This document shows positions 7,914 through 17,142 of a DNA stretch of 34,866 nt, piece by piece. Under the pieces are notes generated by a model, which was given only the letters and a program-made list of their open reading frames with translations, did no database searches and was not told the origin of the DNA. Numbering within the stretch: position 1 is the stretch's first letter; every line of letters starts with the position of its first letter. A program made the position numbers and the translations under genes. The stretch comes from a virus, in IMG/VR virus record IMGVR_UViG_3300017963_000524, positions 1 to 34,866 of that record. One strand, written 5' to 3'.

Positions 7914-8834
7914 ATGGCACAATGGACCCTAGCAGAGATTCGGCAGAAAGTTCGCCAGGTAACTGGCAGATACTCCCCACAGGAGTTGTCTAACGAACAG
8001 CTGGACGAATACATTAACAAGTACTTCCAGTATACCTTTCCTGCGGAGTTAAAGCTTGAGAGGTTCCATACCTACTATGAGTTTCTGACTTTAGCTAATC
8101 AGAAGGACTACACTTTGCCGGACGGTTTCGTGAATTTCGAGCCGCCAGCGACAGTGGACCGTCTATCTGTGCTTTGGTACCAGGAGCCATCATCCTTTTA
8201 TGAAAACAATCCAGAGAATATAGGTCGCCAGTCACTGGGTACTGGAGACGCTGCGACTGTCGCCTTTAACGGAACGGCTGGGAACTTTCCCTTACTTCCA
8301 GGGCAGACAGTGGTAACCGATGGTGTTGAGACTTTCCAAGACACAAGTACCGCCTATACTACTGCCAATGTTTCCTTAACAGGAAGTCTAGGTGGCACGG
8401 GAACATTGAATATGTCAACAGGTGTAGTCAGTGTGTCATTTGCGACAGCACCGGCAGACGGGGCAAATATTGCCTACTCCTACATTCAATTCCAAGCAGG
8501 AAGACCGACGGCTGTTCTACTTTACAACAACCAGTTCACATTCTTTCCGGTCCCGGACACAGCCTATAGATTCAGAGCTAAAGCATACGCCAACACTCTG
8601 GTAACTACAGCATCAGGGACAAACGCAGCACTCTTTTCGAATGCCACCGATAGACCATTACTTGATGAGTGGGGACCTTGCATAGCTTATGGAACGTCGA
8701 GAGATTTACACGCTGATTATGGCGAAATGGACGCTTACGGAGACGTTACAGCGCTCTATAAGGAACAACTAGCTTACGTGTTGAAACGCACTAACAATAA
8801 TCTACTTAACACGAGAGCACAACCAAACTTCTAG
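7914..8834 (+). CDS. Head-tail adaptor-like protein with inserted beta domain
   Basis: A 306-aa protein. The N-terminus WTLAEIRQKVRQVTGRYSPQ then LDEYINKYFQYTFPAEL resembles the helical start of podovirus adaptor/connector proteins that seal the portal (P22 gp4 or T7 gp11 role). Residues about 103-190 form a Gly/Thr-rich beta insertion (LPGQTVVTDGVETFQD, TGTLNMSTGVVSVSFATAP), a module widespread in phage virion proteins. The fold then resumes with LYNNQFTFFPVPD...YRFRAKAYANT and a C-terminal helical section. ATG 7914 gives 5-nt spacing from GAGG, better than the adjoining ATG 7911. Confidence 0.72.
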   Translation: MAQWTLAEIRQKVRQVTGRYSPQELSNEQLDEYINKYFQYTFPAELKLERFHTYYEFLTLANQKDYTLPDGFVNFEPPATVDRLSVLWYQEPSSFYENNPENIGRQSLGTGDAATVAFNGTAGNFPLLPGQTVVTDGVETFQDTSTAYTTANVSLTGSLGGTGTLNMSTGVVSVSFATAPADGANIAYSYIQFQAGRPTAVLLYNNQFTFFPVPDTAYRFRAKAYANTLVTTASGTNAALFSNATDRPLLDEWGPCIAYGTSRDLHADYGEMDAYGDVTALYKEQLAYVLKRTNNNLLNTRAQPNF

Positions 8835-8842
8835 GAGATACC

Positions 8843-9493
8843 ATGGCTTGGGACAAGACACTTCCGAACAATACGACAAAGATAAGGAATTATCCGACCG
8901 TTCTTACGGCAAACTTTGCCGCTGTTGAAGAAGGTCAGACTTCCTTGCAGTATTGGAAATCAAATTACATAGAAAGGAACGTGATTCCTTCAGCGCCATC
9001 GGTTGATCCCGCAAGAATAGACGATGTGATGCAGGTCTATTCCAAGCAGAATGCGGATGGAGAGACCGATCTTTATGTCATCGATGATAGAGCCAGTGCT
9101 AACGTCATCGAACTGACTGAAAACGGCCGATTAGGTGGAAGAAGTCAAGATATTGTCTTCAATGATGCTTACTACGGCACAGATACTCTAGCTCGCGGTA
9201 TGTGGGCGGTACCGACAATTGTTGGGAGTATTAACTCTTCCGGAGGAGTGGAAGCGTGGAGTGAAGGAATCGCATCTACGTCAGTAGTCTCGAGCCGCAG
9301 AAGAGTTACATTTGATGCAAGTCGAATCACCAACACGAACTACGTTGTTCAGGTTACTCCCACTACAGGTGGAAACACTAGGATAGCTACTTGGGTCAAT
9401 AAAACGACCGGCTATGTAGACATCCGGATAACAAATCAAAATAACACAGATGCTCTAGTTGCATTCGATATCGTGATCTGGGGAGGAAGATAG
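8843..9493 (+). CDS. Putative virion/fibre protein
   Basis: A 216-aa protein starting MAWDKTLPNNTTKIRNYPTVL, a start common to phage structural proteins that attach to the tail. The middle is a loose beta region. The C-terminal part from about 150 (RRVTFDASRITNTNYVVQVTP...GYVDIRITN) resembles the beta-sandwich end domain of fibre-like proteins. It lies between adaptor and nozzle-like genes and overlaps the latter by 1 nt. A short head fibre or tail spike attached near the connector is possible; no enzymatic motif is visible. Confidence 0.62.
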   Translation: MAWDKTLPNNTTKIRNYPTVLTANFAAVEEGQTSLQYWKSNYIERNVIPSAPSVDPARIDDVMQVYSKQNADGETDLYVIDDRASANVIELTENGRLGGRSQDIVFNDAYYGTDTLARGMWAVPTIVGSINSSGGVEAWSEGIASTSVVSSRRRVTFDASRITNTNYVVQVTPTTGGNTRIATWVNKTTGYVDIRITNQNNTDALVAFDIVIWGGR

Positions 9494-11892
9494 TGCAACC
9501 TTATCAGCCGTTTTTGATAGCACCTTTCAAGACTGGTTTGGACACGGACCAAGAGCCGTGGCTATTACCGGTTGACGCCTTCACAGAAATCGAAAACGGC
9601 CATATCCATCACGGTTACATCGAAAAACGCTCTGGGTATCGTTTTTTAGCGGAGATGGTCCATGGACAAGCTATTAGTGCAGCCACAAACGCAGATCCTG
9701 CGGTCTTTACGATTGCTTCTACTGCTGCTTTTACTTCTGGTGACAGTGTCACGTTGCAGTACTTGGCCGGAGGAAGCTGGGCAAACCTCAACGGTCAGAT
9801 CTACACGATCACGGTACTGAGTGGAACAACCTTTTCGTTAACAGACTCAACGGGAACCGCAGTAGATGGGACAGCGTTAGGAGCCTATACGGCGAGTTCA
9901 GGGCGCCTAGGTTCCTTCGAAGACCTTAGAATCATGGGTATTTTCCGTTACATCGGAAGCGACAATACACGTGAAACTCTAGTTGCCGATACTCAGAGGA
10001 TCTGCCTATATAACAGTGCAACGAACCTTCTTGATCCGTTAGATCTATTTGATCTTACGTCAACTCTTCAAACGAATTCAGATGTATTTAGCTCATCTAA
10101 CACGGACTATATCTGGTCTGCCAACTGGCAACATGCTGGAAGTGTGAATAGAGTTTATATCACTAATGGTAAGGCTTATCAGACAGGAACACCAGGAACT
10201 GATGGAATCGTCTATTATGATGCTCAGAATCCTCGAGTTGAGCAATTCCAGCCGGCACTAAACGGAACGGATGACCTATATGGTTGCAAACTCATCTTCA
10301 GTATTCGTCAAAGGCTCCTTTGTCTTCACACGTTTGAATTTGACAGTGCTACGACAAACACCTTCCCTCAACGGGCTAGATGGTGTGCGGCGCAAGATCC
10401 TTCAAACTGGGATGATTCTGTCGCTGGCGGTGGTGGTTTTGTGGATGCTCCAACAGGAGAGCAGATTATCAGTGCGCGTCAGCTACAAGACATCATTATT
10501 GTACACTTCACAGATTCTGTGTGGACCCTTCGACCTGTTCCGGATCCAGCCCTTCCCTTTAGATGGGATAAAATCAACGATTTCAGAGCCTGCGATGGGA
10601 AAATGGCAAGTGTTGGTTTTGACCGCTACTCAGTTGGCGTTGGAGTGAGAGGGATTACAGCTACGGATGGGGTTGAAACACGTCGAGTCGATGACAGGAT
10701 TGAAGATTTCGTTGATGATGACATCAATGACAGTCAGTTCGAAAAAGTTTTCGTCGCTCGTAGTTATTCAAACAGGCGTACATGGTTTCTTTACCCAACT
10801 GGTGAAAGTGACGACGCAGATGCCGCTCTAATATTTGACGATGAATCTGGAGCCTACTCCAAATATCTCATCAACATGAACGTTTTAGGTTATGGAAATG
10901 TGTCACAAGACCTAGCAGCTCAAGATTTCATCGCAGCCAATGATCTCGATGTGTCAGCAGCTGATTTAAACGATGAAACCGCCTTAAGTTACTTTTGGTC
11001 TCAGGCAGCAGAGCTATTTTTAGGTGGGGACCGAGAAGGACGTGTTTACATCCTTGAAACGGTAAATACAGACGATGGAACAGCTGTTCCGTTCTCGATG
11101 ACAAGTGCTGCATGGAATCCATTTAAAGACCAAGGCGTTGAAGCACAGCTTGGATACATCGATTTCTTCCTCGATTCAGATCAACGAACTAAGTTCGACG
11201 TTTTATTCTACAAGAACAACGAAGAAGATCCGTATGTAACCCAGGCTATGGATGCACTTCCGAATTTAAACTTCCGGTCTGTCGTCGCAGATATAGTCAT
11301 CAACGCGGACCCTACCACAGGGTTTACGGTCACCTCAAACTCTCATGGTCTTGTCAATGACGATACCTTCTATTTTTATGGAATAGAGGGAGCTAATTGG
11401 CTAAACGATAGAGAATGGACCGTCGGTGCGGCAGTGACAGAAAACTCATTCAATGTCGACACAGATATTACAAGTTTTGGGGCTGCTATCACTGGGATCA
11501 CGCAGGCAAATCCAGCGGTGGTGACTGCTGCAAACCATGATTTCAGTAATGGAGATAAGATTTATATCACAGCGGTTGTCGGCATGGTCCAGGTGAATAA
11601 TCTTGCATTTACCGTAGCGAACGTGACGACCAACACATTTGAACTCCAAGGGATCGACTCTTCAGCCTACACGGCCTATAGCTCTGGTGGATACGCCCAT
11701 AAAGATTACCTCTCCGGCGGGCAGATATGCGAAAGAAAATTCTTCCGAACAAAGGTTTGGAAGCGGGCCTATGCAGGAGCTATTGGATACCAGCATAAGA
11801 TGGGAATAACTAGCGAAGGTGAAAATCAACCAGTCAAAATCCATGGAGTGAAGTTATGGATGAAGCCCAGAGGTAGGAGGACACTAGGATGA
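9493..11892 (+). CDS. Tail nozzle/hub-like protein (T7 gp12 or P22 gp10 type)
   Basis: A 799-aa protein starting at GTG 9493, which overlaps the previous TAG by one base. It opens with IAPFKTGLDTDQEPWLLPVDAF then EIENGHIHHGYIEKRSGYR, a pattern of large podovirus tail proteins around a beta-propeller core (about 140-570: IWSANWQHAG, ICLYNSATN, DSVWTLRP, TWFLYPTGESDDADAALIFD). Three small beta modules interrupt it: about 59-138, 598-660 and 663-735 (the last with YTAYSSGGY, as in the 6867-7466 protein). The C-terminus ends in WMKPRGRRTLG. Nozzle or DNA-stabilisation function is inferred from size, gene order and overall pattern. Confidence 0.7.
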   Translation: MQPYQPFLIAPFKTGLDTDQEPWLLPVDAFTEIENGHIHHGYIEKRSGYRFLAEMVHGQAISAATNADPAVFTIASTAAFTSGDSVTLQYLAGGSWANLNGQIYTITVLSGTTFSLTDSTGTAVDGTALGAYTASSGRLGSFEDLRIMGIFRYIGSDNTRETLVADTQRICLYNSATNLLDPLDLFDLTSTLQTNSDVFSSSNTDYIWSANWQHAGSVNRVYITNGKAYQTGTPGTDGIVYYDAQNPRVEQFQPALNGTDDLYGCKLIFSIRQRLLCLHTFEFDSATTNTFPQRARWCAAQDPSNWDDSVAGGGGFVDAPTGEQIISARQLQDIIIVHFTDSVWTLRPVPDPALPFRWDKINDFRACDGKMASVGFDRYSVGVGVRGITATDGVETRRVDDRIEDFVDDDINDSQFEKVFVARSYSNRRTWFLYPTGESDDADAALIFDDESGAYSKYLINMNVLGYGNVSQDLAAQDFIAANDLDVSAADLNDETALSYFWSQAAELFLGGDREGRVYILETVNTDDGTAVPFSMTSAAWNPFKDQGVEAQLGYIDFFLDSDQRTKFDVLFYKNNEEDPYVTQAMDALPNLNFRSVVADIVINADPTTGFTVTSNSHGLVNDDTFYFYGIEGANWLNDREWTVGAAVTENSFNVDTDITSFGAAITGITQANPAVVTAANHDFSNGDKIYITAVVGMVQVNNLAFTVANVTTNTFELQGIDSSAYTAYSSGGYAHKDYLSGGQICERKFFRTKVWKRAYAGAIGYQHKMGITSEGENQPVKIHGVKLWMKPRGRRTLG

Positions 11893-12449
11893 CGGTACCT
11901 ACCAACTGGAACTTTCCACTTCATGCTGAGCGCATTCTCTCTGAAGAGCATTCGGAACAAGAGAAGCATTGGAGAGAGTTTATCTTCTCTGTCCAGCGCA
12001 TGTATGAAGAGTTAGCACAAGGGATAAATGGTGACATTAGAGCCAATGCACTTGAACCAGACAGGCAGTGGACTCCAGTTCTTCAAGGAGCTGGCACCTC
12101 CGGAACCTTCACCTATGACCATCAGGTTGGATGGGTGTTTAGACAGGGAATCTTTGTAGATGCCTGGTTTGATGTTAAGTGGACAGCGGCAGGAACAGCC
12201 GCAGGTAATTTATATGTAGAACTTCCATATATAGCTGCTGTAAGCAGTCAAAAACCATTCGTTGGAGTGGTGCAGCCTTCCGGTATCACATATACCGGAG
12301 GCACCGAGATCGTGGTTAATGCTATTCCTGACACATACAGGGGTGAATTCTGGAACACAGGTACAGGATTTACCACAGCAAACCAGGCTGTCGTCGCATC
12401 AGGTCAGCTGATTGGGCACATAAGATACATAGGACAAGCAGATGAGTAA
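11889..12449 (+). CDS. Small virion protein
   Basis: A 186-aa protein overlapping the previous stop (ATGA). It has a helical N-terminus (about 12-45, HAERILSEEHSEQEKHWREF) followed by a beta domain with TFTYDHQVGWVFRQGIFVDA and NLYVELPY, a pattern that recurs in podovirus virion proteins next to the nozzle gene. Aromatic and Gly content suggests a beta-sandwich that attaches through the helical end. The precise role is unknown. Confidence 0.68.
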   Translation: MTVPTNWNFPLHAERILSEEHSEQEKHWREFIFSVQRMYEELAQGINGDIRANALEPDRQWTPVLQGAGTSGTFTYDHQVGWVFRQGIFVDAWFDVKWTAAGTAAGNLYVELPYIAAVSSQKPFVGVVQPSGITYTGGTEIVVNAIPDTYRGEFWNTGTGFTTANQAVVASGQLIGHIRYIGQADE

Positions 12450-13011
12450 AAAATACGAGCTAGACGAGTTGAGATGGGTAAGACTATTCAGCCCAGTGCA
12501 TATACCGGCCTACTTGGTAGAGCAGGTACGAGACAGAGACTATGAAGTTGAAGACTTCTTCAAGTATCAAGAAATTAACTGCTTGATACAAGGGAAAGAG
12601 GGACCAACTTTGAATCCATTTAACCATCTTTATGCGTTAGTGGACCCAGACAATATAGTCAAAGGTTTTTTATGGTTTGTGATAGACTCACTATCAAAGG
12701 AAATGATCATCAATACCTTCAGTATGGACAAGTCCTACTGGGGTCAAGGAGAAGCTGTGAAAAGGCTAAGTGATCATGTAAAAGAAATCATGAAAAAGTT
12801 AAAAGTAAAGAAAAGTTATTGGTTAACAAACTACCCAAAACACAGTGAACGCCACGGCTTTAAGCGATCTAGAAGTGTTTTGATGGAATATACGGAGGTA
12901 CCCGATGGGAAAAACACTGATGGGGGGGAGCACCCACAAGGGCAACGTGAGCATGTTGACTCCAGAGCAGCAACAGCTCTACAGCCAAGCTCTAGGTCAG
13001 CTGGGGCCTAA
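12442..13011 (+). CDS. GNAT acetyltransferase-like phage protein
   Basis: A 189-aa protein. Residues about 62-150 follow the GNAT layout: a substrate strand (LYALVDPDNIVKGFLWFVID), then SMDKSYWGQGEA (94-105), where WGQGEA is a plausible acetyl-CoA loop, then a helix and a final strand (GFKRSRSVLMEYTE). GNAT-like proteins of this size recur in podovirus late clusters; the substrate is unknown. The C-terminal 35 residues (from about 155) overlap the next gene for 107 nt and are low-complexity polar, so they may not be functional. The overlap starts next to a run of seven G (around 12925), which could allow slippage. Confidence 0.7.
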   Translation: MSKKYELDELRWVRLFSPVHIPAYLVEQVRDRDYEVEDFFKYQEINCLIQGKEGPTLNPFNHLYALVDPDNIVKGFLWFVIDSLSKEMIINTFSMDKSYWGQGEAVKRLSDHVKEIMKKLKVKKSYWLTNYPKHSERHGFKRSRSVLMEYTEVPDGKNTDGGEHPQGQREHVDSRAATALQPSSRSAGA

Positions 13012-13666
13012 TTTTCTTGGTGGCCTCGGACAGTTTATGCAGCCTCAAGGGGTTGAGGATTACCAAGAAGTGTTTCAACAGTCCTATGTTGACCCAGCTA
13101 TGCAAGCGCTTAATCAGCAGATATTGCCTAGCATCCAGCAAAGATTCACGGATGCAAATGCCGGATCATCCTCAGCGTTGAATCAAGCTCTGGCACAAAG
13201 TGCGACTGATCTCTCTACATCGATTGGGTCTCAGTTTGGACAGTTCATGCAAGGACAACAAGGTAATCAGCTACAGGCACTGTCACAATTCCTCCCTCTA
13301 CTGACAGGACAGACCTTTAGCCCAATGATTCAACAACAGCAAGGGATCCTTGGTCCGCTAATTAGCGCAGGGGGTCAGATTGGAGCTGCTGCTGCGATGT
13401 CATCTAAGCATGTGAAGGAGAACATCAAAGACTACAAGAAAGGTCTTGAGGCTCTCAAAGATTTAACAGTGAAGCAATATGACTACATCGAAGACGTTGG
13501 CGGCGAGAAGGATAAGGTAGGGCTTATAGCCGAGGATGTCCCTGAAGAATTAACATCTAAGAAAGATGGGATTTTACATGTCGACCTTTATGGAGTCATG
13601 GGGCTAATGATTAACTCGATCAAGATGCTAGATAAGCGACTTGAGAAACTCGAGGAGAAAAAATAA
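12905..13666 (+). CDS. Virion protein with C-terminal S74 (endosialidase-type) chaperone domain
   Basis: A 253-aa protein with GGAGG at good spacing before ATG 12905. Residues 15-160 are Gln-, Gly- and Leu-rich and helical (LTPEQQQLYSQALGQLG; LSTSIGSQFGQFMQGQQG), similar to P22-like injected or tail-tip proteins. Residues about 166-253 match an intramolecular chaperone (Peptidase_S74): SSKHVKENIKDYKKGLEAL, VKQYDYIE, KVGLIAEDVPEEL, then VDLYGVMGLMINSIKMLDKRLEKLE. In that family a Ser at the domain start is the self-cleaving residue; Ser166/167 is in place, but the usual next Asp is Lys. The fused combination of short helical body and chaperone is notable. Confidence 0.78.
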   Translation: MGKTLMGGSTHKGNVSMLTPEQQQLYSQALGQLGPNFLGGLGQFMQPQGVEDYQEVFQQSYVDPAMQALNQQILPSIQQRFTDANAGSSSALNQALAQSATDLSTSIGSQFGQFMQGQQGNQLQALSQFLPLLTGQTFSPMIQQQQGILGPLISAGGQIGAAAAMSSKHVKENIKDYKKGLEALKDLTVKQYDYIEDVGGEKDKVGLIAEDVPEELTSKKDGILHVDLYGVMGLMINSIKMLDKRLEKLEEKK

Positions 13667-14700
13667 TGCCAGCACCAATTATCCTTCAAGATCAGTCAGG
13701 CTTAGCACAAGGAATCTCAGGAGCAGGAAGCGCTTTGGCGCAAGCTCTTCAGTTCCGTAATCAGCAAGCACAGAAGCAGCAGGGTCTTTCAGCGTTTAAC
13801 GAAGGATTATCGGCCGCGGGTAACGATCCACAAGCTATTATGTCGGCATATCAGCAAGCTTTGTCTTCTGGTGCAGATCCCCAACAGCTTCAGATGATGC
13901 AAGGTGCATACCAGCAAGCAAAACAGCAGAACGCCTTCCAATCAGCGTTTGACCAGGCGATTAACGCAGGTGGCCTCACAAGTCCAGAAGGACAAGAAGC
14001 ATTCCTTATGGAATATTCGAAGTCTGGAGGAGATCCGTTCAAGGCTATGCAGCTTTTCAAGAAGGATGCAAAAGGGGAGACCACGTTCGATAAGAAGCTC
14101 AATGAGTTCAAAGCAAACGCAGTCATCAGCTACCTTCAGGGTGGTGACGATGCTTCCAATACCTTGACTGAGAATCTCGATTATCTTCAAGAGAACGCAG
14201 AGAACGTCGGTCGAGCAAAGGGTCTAGTCTCAGGAGAGTTCTTATGGAACAGCGCAGATTTCACAGAGTATAGAAACCGAGGTAACCTGGTTCTTGATGG
14301 AGTCATCAAAGTCTTTAACAAAGCCGGTGTTCTTCCACAGAAGAAACTCGAGTGGATTAGAGAGACATTTGCGATCTCACCATGGGATACTCAAGAGCAG
14401 ATTCGCGGTAAAGTTCAATCTCTTAGAACTCTTGCCAAAGACGCAAGTCAGTTTAACACGGGACTTGGTTCATTGATCGATCAGTATGGAGAGAATATAC
14501 CAACATCGGAGTTCTTAAAGCTTCAAAAGAACATGGACAAGTCATTAGACCGGTTTAACCAGCAGATCGAATCTCCCCAAAAGGAACAGGTAGTCGAGAA
14601 ACTGTCGACTAAAGGTTACAAAAAAGGAGATATGGCGACGGATTCCGAGACGGGACAAAAACTAATATTTAACGGAACCCGTTGGGTGAAAAAGAAATAG
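13666..14700 (+). CDS. Putative internal virion / DNA ejection protein (shorter)
   Basis: A 344-aa protein overlapping the previous TAA by 1 nt. The N-terminal third is Ala/Gln-rich helix (QDQSGLAQGISGAGSALAQ; FRNQQAQKQQG; QAIMSAYQQALSSG), as in P22-type ejection proteins (gp7, gp16, gp20). The middle is helical with no Cys, and the C-terminus ends with a small basic strand segment (DMATDSETGQKLIFNGTRW). It precedes the longer ejection candidate. Assignment is by gene order and composition rather than by a catalytic motif. Confidence 0.62.
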   Translation: MPAPIILQDQSGLAQGISGAGSALAQALQFRNQQAQKQQGLSAFNEGLSAAGNDPQAIMSAYQQALSSGADPQQLQMMQGAYQQAKQQNAFQSAFDQAINAGGLTSPEGQEAFLMEYSKSGGDPFKAMQLFKKDAKGETTFDKKLNEFKANAVISYLQGGDDASNTLTENLDYLQENAENVGRAKGLVSGEFLWNSADFTEYRNRGNLVLDGVIKVFNKAGVLPQKKLEWIRETFAISPWDTQEQIRGKVQSLRTLAKDASQFNTGLGSLIDQYGENIPTSEFLKLQKNMDKSLDRFNQQIESPQKEQVVEKLSTKGYKKGDMATDSETGQKLIFNGTRWVKKK

Positions 14701-14707
14701 GATAGCT

Positions 14708-17059
14708 ATGCCATTTATCATCACACGAGCAGAAGAAGAGGAAGAGGAAGTTGTCGAAGCGCAACCAAAGAAAGGTTTCGTTGTACAACCACGCGAAGAA
14801 GTTGAAGACACATCTTTTAGCTTCATGAAAGATATCCTCGGGCCAGCCAAAGAGTTTGGAGTGGGAGCTTTAAACCTTGGAATACAAGCATTCGGTGGTG
14901 GTGAGGGTTCGCCTATGGCTATGGAAGAAAAGTTCCGTATGCAGCAAAAACAGGCGCAATATGACCAGGCAGCTCAAGCAATGGCACAGCAAGGAGCATC
15001 CGAGGAAGTAATCAAAGAGCAGCTAGGTAATCGTCCTGATCTACTCACTATCTCTGAATTTATCGACGAATCAACCGGCGGTGCGCTACTCCCAGAGAAT
15101 GCAAGACAAAGAATGACGCAGAAAGGAGCGAGTGAAGCTGGAGAATTTGTAGCAGCTGAAGCGATTTTCCCTGGAGGTTCATCTTTGAAGTCTCTGGCTA
15201 AGTGGGCAGGAATTGGGGGTTTGTTTGGTCTTGGAGAGCAGGTAGCTGAAGAGGCTGGAGGAGAAGAAGGATCTCAACTAGCTACAGGATTAACGTTTGC
15301 CGCAGCACCATTCCTCTTGAAAAAAGGATTCAGTGGTCTTAAAAACGCTATGGAATGGGGAAGAGGTCTTCTAAAAAGCCCGAAATTAGAGGGTATACCT
15401 TCATTTCTAACAGAAGTTGGCACTCCAAAAGCATTGGCAGAGCTTGAACTGTCCAGCAAAAACCTTGCAGGCCGCGTCGCTCAGACCAGTGAAGAGATGC
15501 TCAGCAAGTTTGAAGAGCAAGTAGGCAAAGTAGCTGAACCATCTTTTAAAGATGTAGGTACATTCAGAGCCGCGGACGTAGAAAAAGAGATCATCAAAGC
15601 TAACCAAAAAGCGATCCTTGACACCATAAGTCCTGCATCCGAGACACAGAAGAAATCGTGGGAAGGACTACAGAACTTTGTAGAAGAAAATTTTAAGGCA
15701 TCGAAAGAGGCATATTCGAAGCTTTATGAAGTCGTAGAGCAGGCATCAAAAGAGCTTCCAGTCATACCAAAGAACACATTTGAAGCAGCATCAAAAGTGT
15801 TCAACGACCTAGAGCGAAGCATCATCAAAGCACCCGAAGAAGGGGGTGTAAAAAAAGCACTCGAACAGGTGGTCAATACCCTAAAGCCAATGGCGGAAGG
15901 AAATCTTGTAGAGATACCACTCGAACAGCTTATGGCTGGAAAAAGAAGTATCAACAGACTTCTAGAGCGTAGCGATATCATCCCAGCACCTATTGACTTG
16001 CTAAAACCAGTCTCACGAGCAATGAAGCTTGATACTCTAGCGGCATTAGAGGCTAGACCAAGCGTAAAACGAGCATTCGAAGCGGCTGAAGAGACATTTA
16101 TGAAGGCGCAGGAGACATTTAACAATGATGCAATGGTTAAGATGCGTAAAAGTGAGACTCCTGAGAAGCTTACATCAATGTTTAGTGAGCCTAGCAATCT
16201 GGAGAGACTCAAAAAGGCGTCCGGAGAGAATAAACAAGTGGAAAACTTCATCGACCGACTCGTCGTGGAGAATATCGCATCAAAAAACAAGGCCACTGCT
16301 CAAGAAATGGCTAGAGAAAGCCGTGAGTATCTTGGTAAAAAGGGAAAGGAAGCACTAGACACAATTTTAGAGTATGGAGATACCCTTGCTAGTCCAGGTC
16401 AGCAGTCATTAGCTCGAGGAAGAGTACTTGAAGACTTGCAGAAAGCGTTTGACGTAGGCTCTAGGCCAAAAGCTACTCTTGACATGATGAAGAATAAGGT
16501 TGGATACGATCTTGTCAAAGACACACTCAATAGAAGCCCTAGAGGAAAGAAGATGTGGAAGAGTCTTCAGCGTATGACGTTTGAAGATATGGTGTCCTCC
16601 GTCATCGGAAAAGACAAACAGATCGACTTCGAGAAAGCAAAAGACATCCTTTCAGATCCCCACTTAAAATCTGTGGTTAAAGAGGCTCTCGGTGAAGAAG
16701 GTTTACGATTCTTCAGTCAGATTGAACAGTATGGAAAGAACATTTCCCAGAACTTACAACGTTTTGCCAGCCAAGACATGAACCTATTCGAGAAGATCAG
16801 TGAAAATTACCTCGATAAAGGGTTGAAATATGGTCTTTACGCTATGGCACCCGGAACCTTTGGAAAGAGTTTGCTTCCAATTTTGGGAGTAGAAATTGGA
16901 AAACGAGCGAGAAGGGCACGTTTATTTAAAATGTTGGAGAACCCCCAATCAAGAAAGGTAATTAAAGAGATGAGCGCCAAGAACATTTCTCCTAAGAGAA
17001 TGGCAACTCTCTTGAAACAGCTTTCTAAGGTGGCAGGAGATTCATCGGAAGAAGAATAG
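14708..17059 (+). CDS. Putative internal virion / DNA ejection protein (long)
   Basis: A 783-aa helical protein. The N-terminus has a Glu tract (residues 10-14) and FSFMKDILGPAKEFGVGALNL. Residues about 155-205 hold Gly/Ala-rich amphipathic or hydrophobic segments (WAGIGGLFGLGEQVAEEAGG; LTFAAAPFLLKKGF) that could insert into a host membrane. Residues 240-700 are almost entirely long charged helices, and the C-terminus is basic (KRARRARLF). Size, composition and position just before the fibre genes fit ejected proteins that form a channel for DNA entry (P22 gp16 or T7 gp15/gp16 role). No transglycosylase motif could be found. Confidence 0.62.
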   Translation: MPFIITRAEEEEEEVVEAQPKKGFVVQPREEVEDTSFSFMKDILGPAKEFGVGALNLGIQAFGGGEGSPMAMEEKFRMQQKQAQYDQAAQAMAQQGASEEVIKEQLGNRPDLLTISEFIDESTGGALLPENARQRMTQKGASEAGEFVAAEAIFPGGSSLKSLAKWAGIGGLFGLGEQVAEEAGGEEGSQLATGLTFAAAPFLLKKGFSGLKNAMEWGRGLLKSPKLEGIPSFLTEVGTPKALAELELSSKNLAGRVAQTSEEMLSKFEEQVGKVAEPSFKDVGTFRAADVEKEIIKANQKAILDTISPASETQKKSWEGLQNFVEENFKASKEAYSKLYEVVEQASKELPVIPKNTFEAASKVFNDLERSIIKAPEEGGVKKALEQVVNTLKPMAEGNLVEIPLEQLMAGKRSINRLLERSDIIPAPIDLLKPVSRAMKLDTLAALEARPSVKRAFEAAEETFMKAQETFNNDAMVKMRKSETPEKLTSMFSEPSNLERLKKASGENKQVENFIDRLVVENIASKNKATAQEMARESREYLGKKGKEALDTILEYGDTLASPGQQSLARGRVLEDLQKAFDVGSRPKATLDMMKNKVGYDLVKDTLNRSPRGKKMWKSLQRMTFEDMVSSVIGKDKQIDFEKAKDILSDPHLKSVVKEALGEEGLRFFSQIEQYGKNISQNLQRFASQDMNLFEKISENYLDKGLKYGLYAMAPGTFGKSLLPILGVEIGKRARRARLFKMLENPQSRKVIKEMSAKNISPKRMATLLKQLSKVAGDSSEEE

Positions 17060-17061
17060 GT

Positions 17062-17076
17062 CTCCTATGTTAGGAG
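17062..17076. repeat. Inverted repeat CTCCTA/TAGGAG
   Basis: A 6-bp perfect stem CTCCTA (17062-17067) / TAGGAG (17071-17076) with a 3-nt loop, directly after the long ejection gene. The same 10 bases CTCCTATGTT reappear as their complement AACATAGGAG at 17128-17137, just before the next start codon. Pairing between the two could hide the ribosome site. There is no T-tract, so it is not a convincing terminator. Confidence 0.45.
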
Positions 17077-17086
17077 CCGAAACAAA

Positions 17087-17115
17087 TTAACAGTAACACT
17101 AAATTGTGTTATACA
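17087..17115 (+). promoter_or_regulatory. Promoter-like site before the fibre genes
   Basis: TTAACA (17087-17092, 5 of 6 to the -35 consensus), 17-bp spacer, TATACA (17110-17115, 4 of 6) with a TGT just upstream that makes an extended -10. It lies 28 nt before the fibre gene start in an AT-rich 83-nt gap, the only sizeable gap in the late region between 7520 and 24025. Not tested. Confidence 0.45.
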
Positions 17116-17142
17116 AAACTTAGTTTAACATAGGAGTTTATC

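Noticed and set aside
15724-16296. 190-aa minus-strand ORF inside the long ejection gene
   Set aside because: It is the complement of a long helical protein; Ser/Leu/Phe-rich with no motif and no ribosome site, while the plus strand has the consistent operon.
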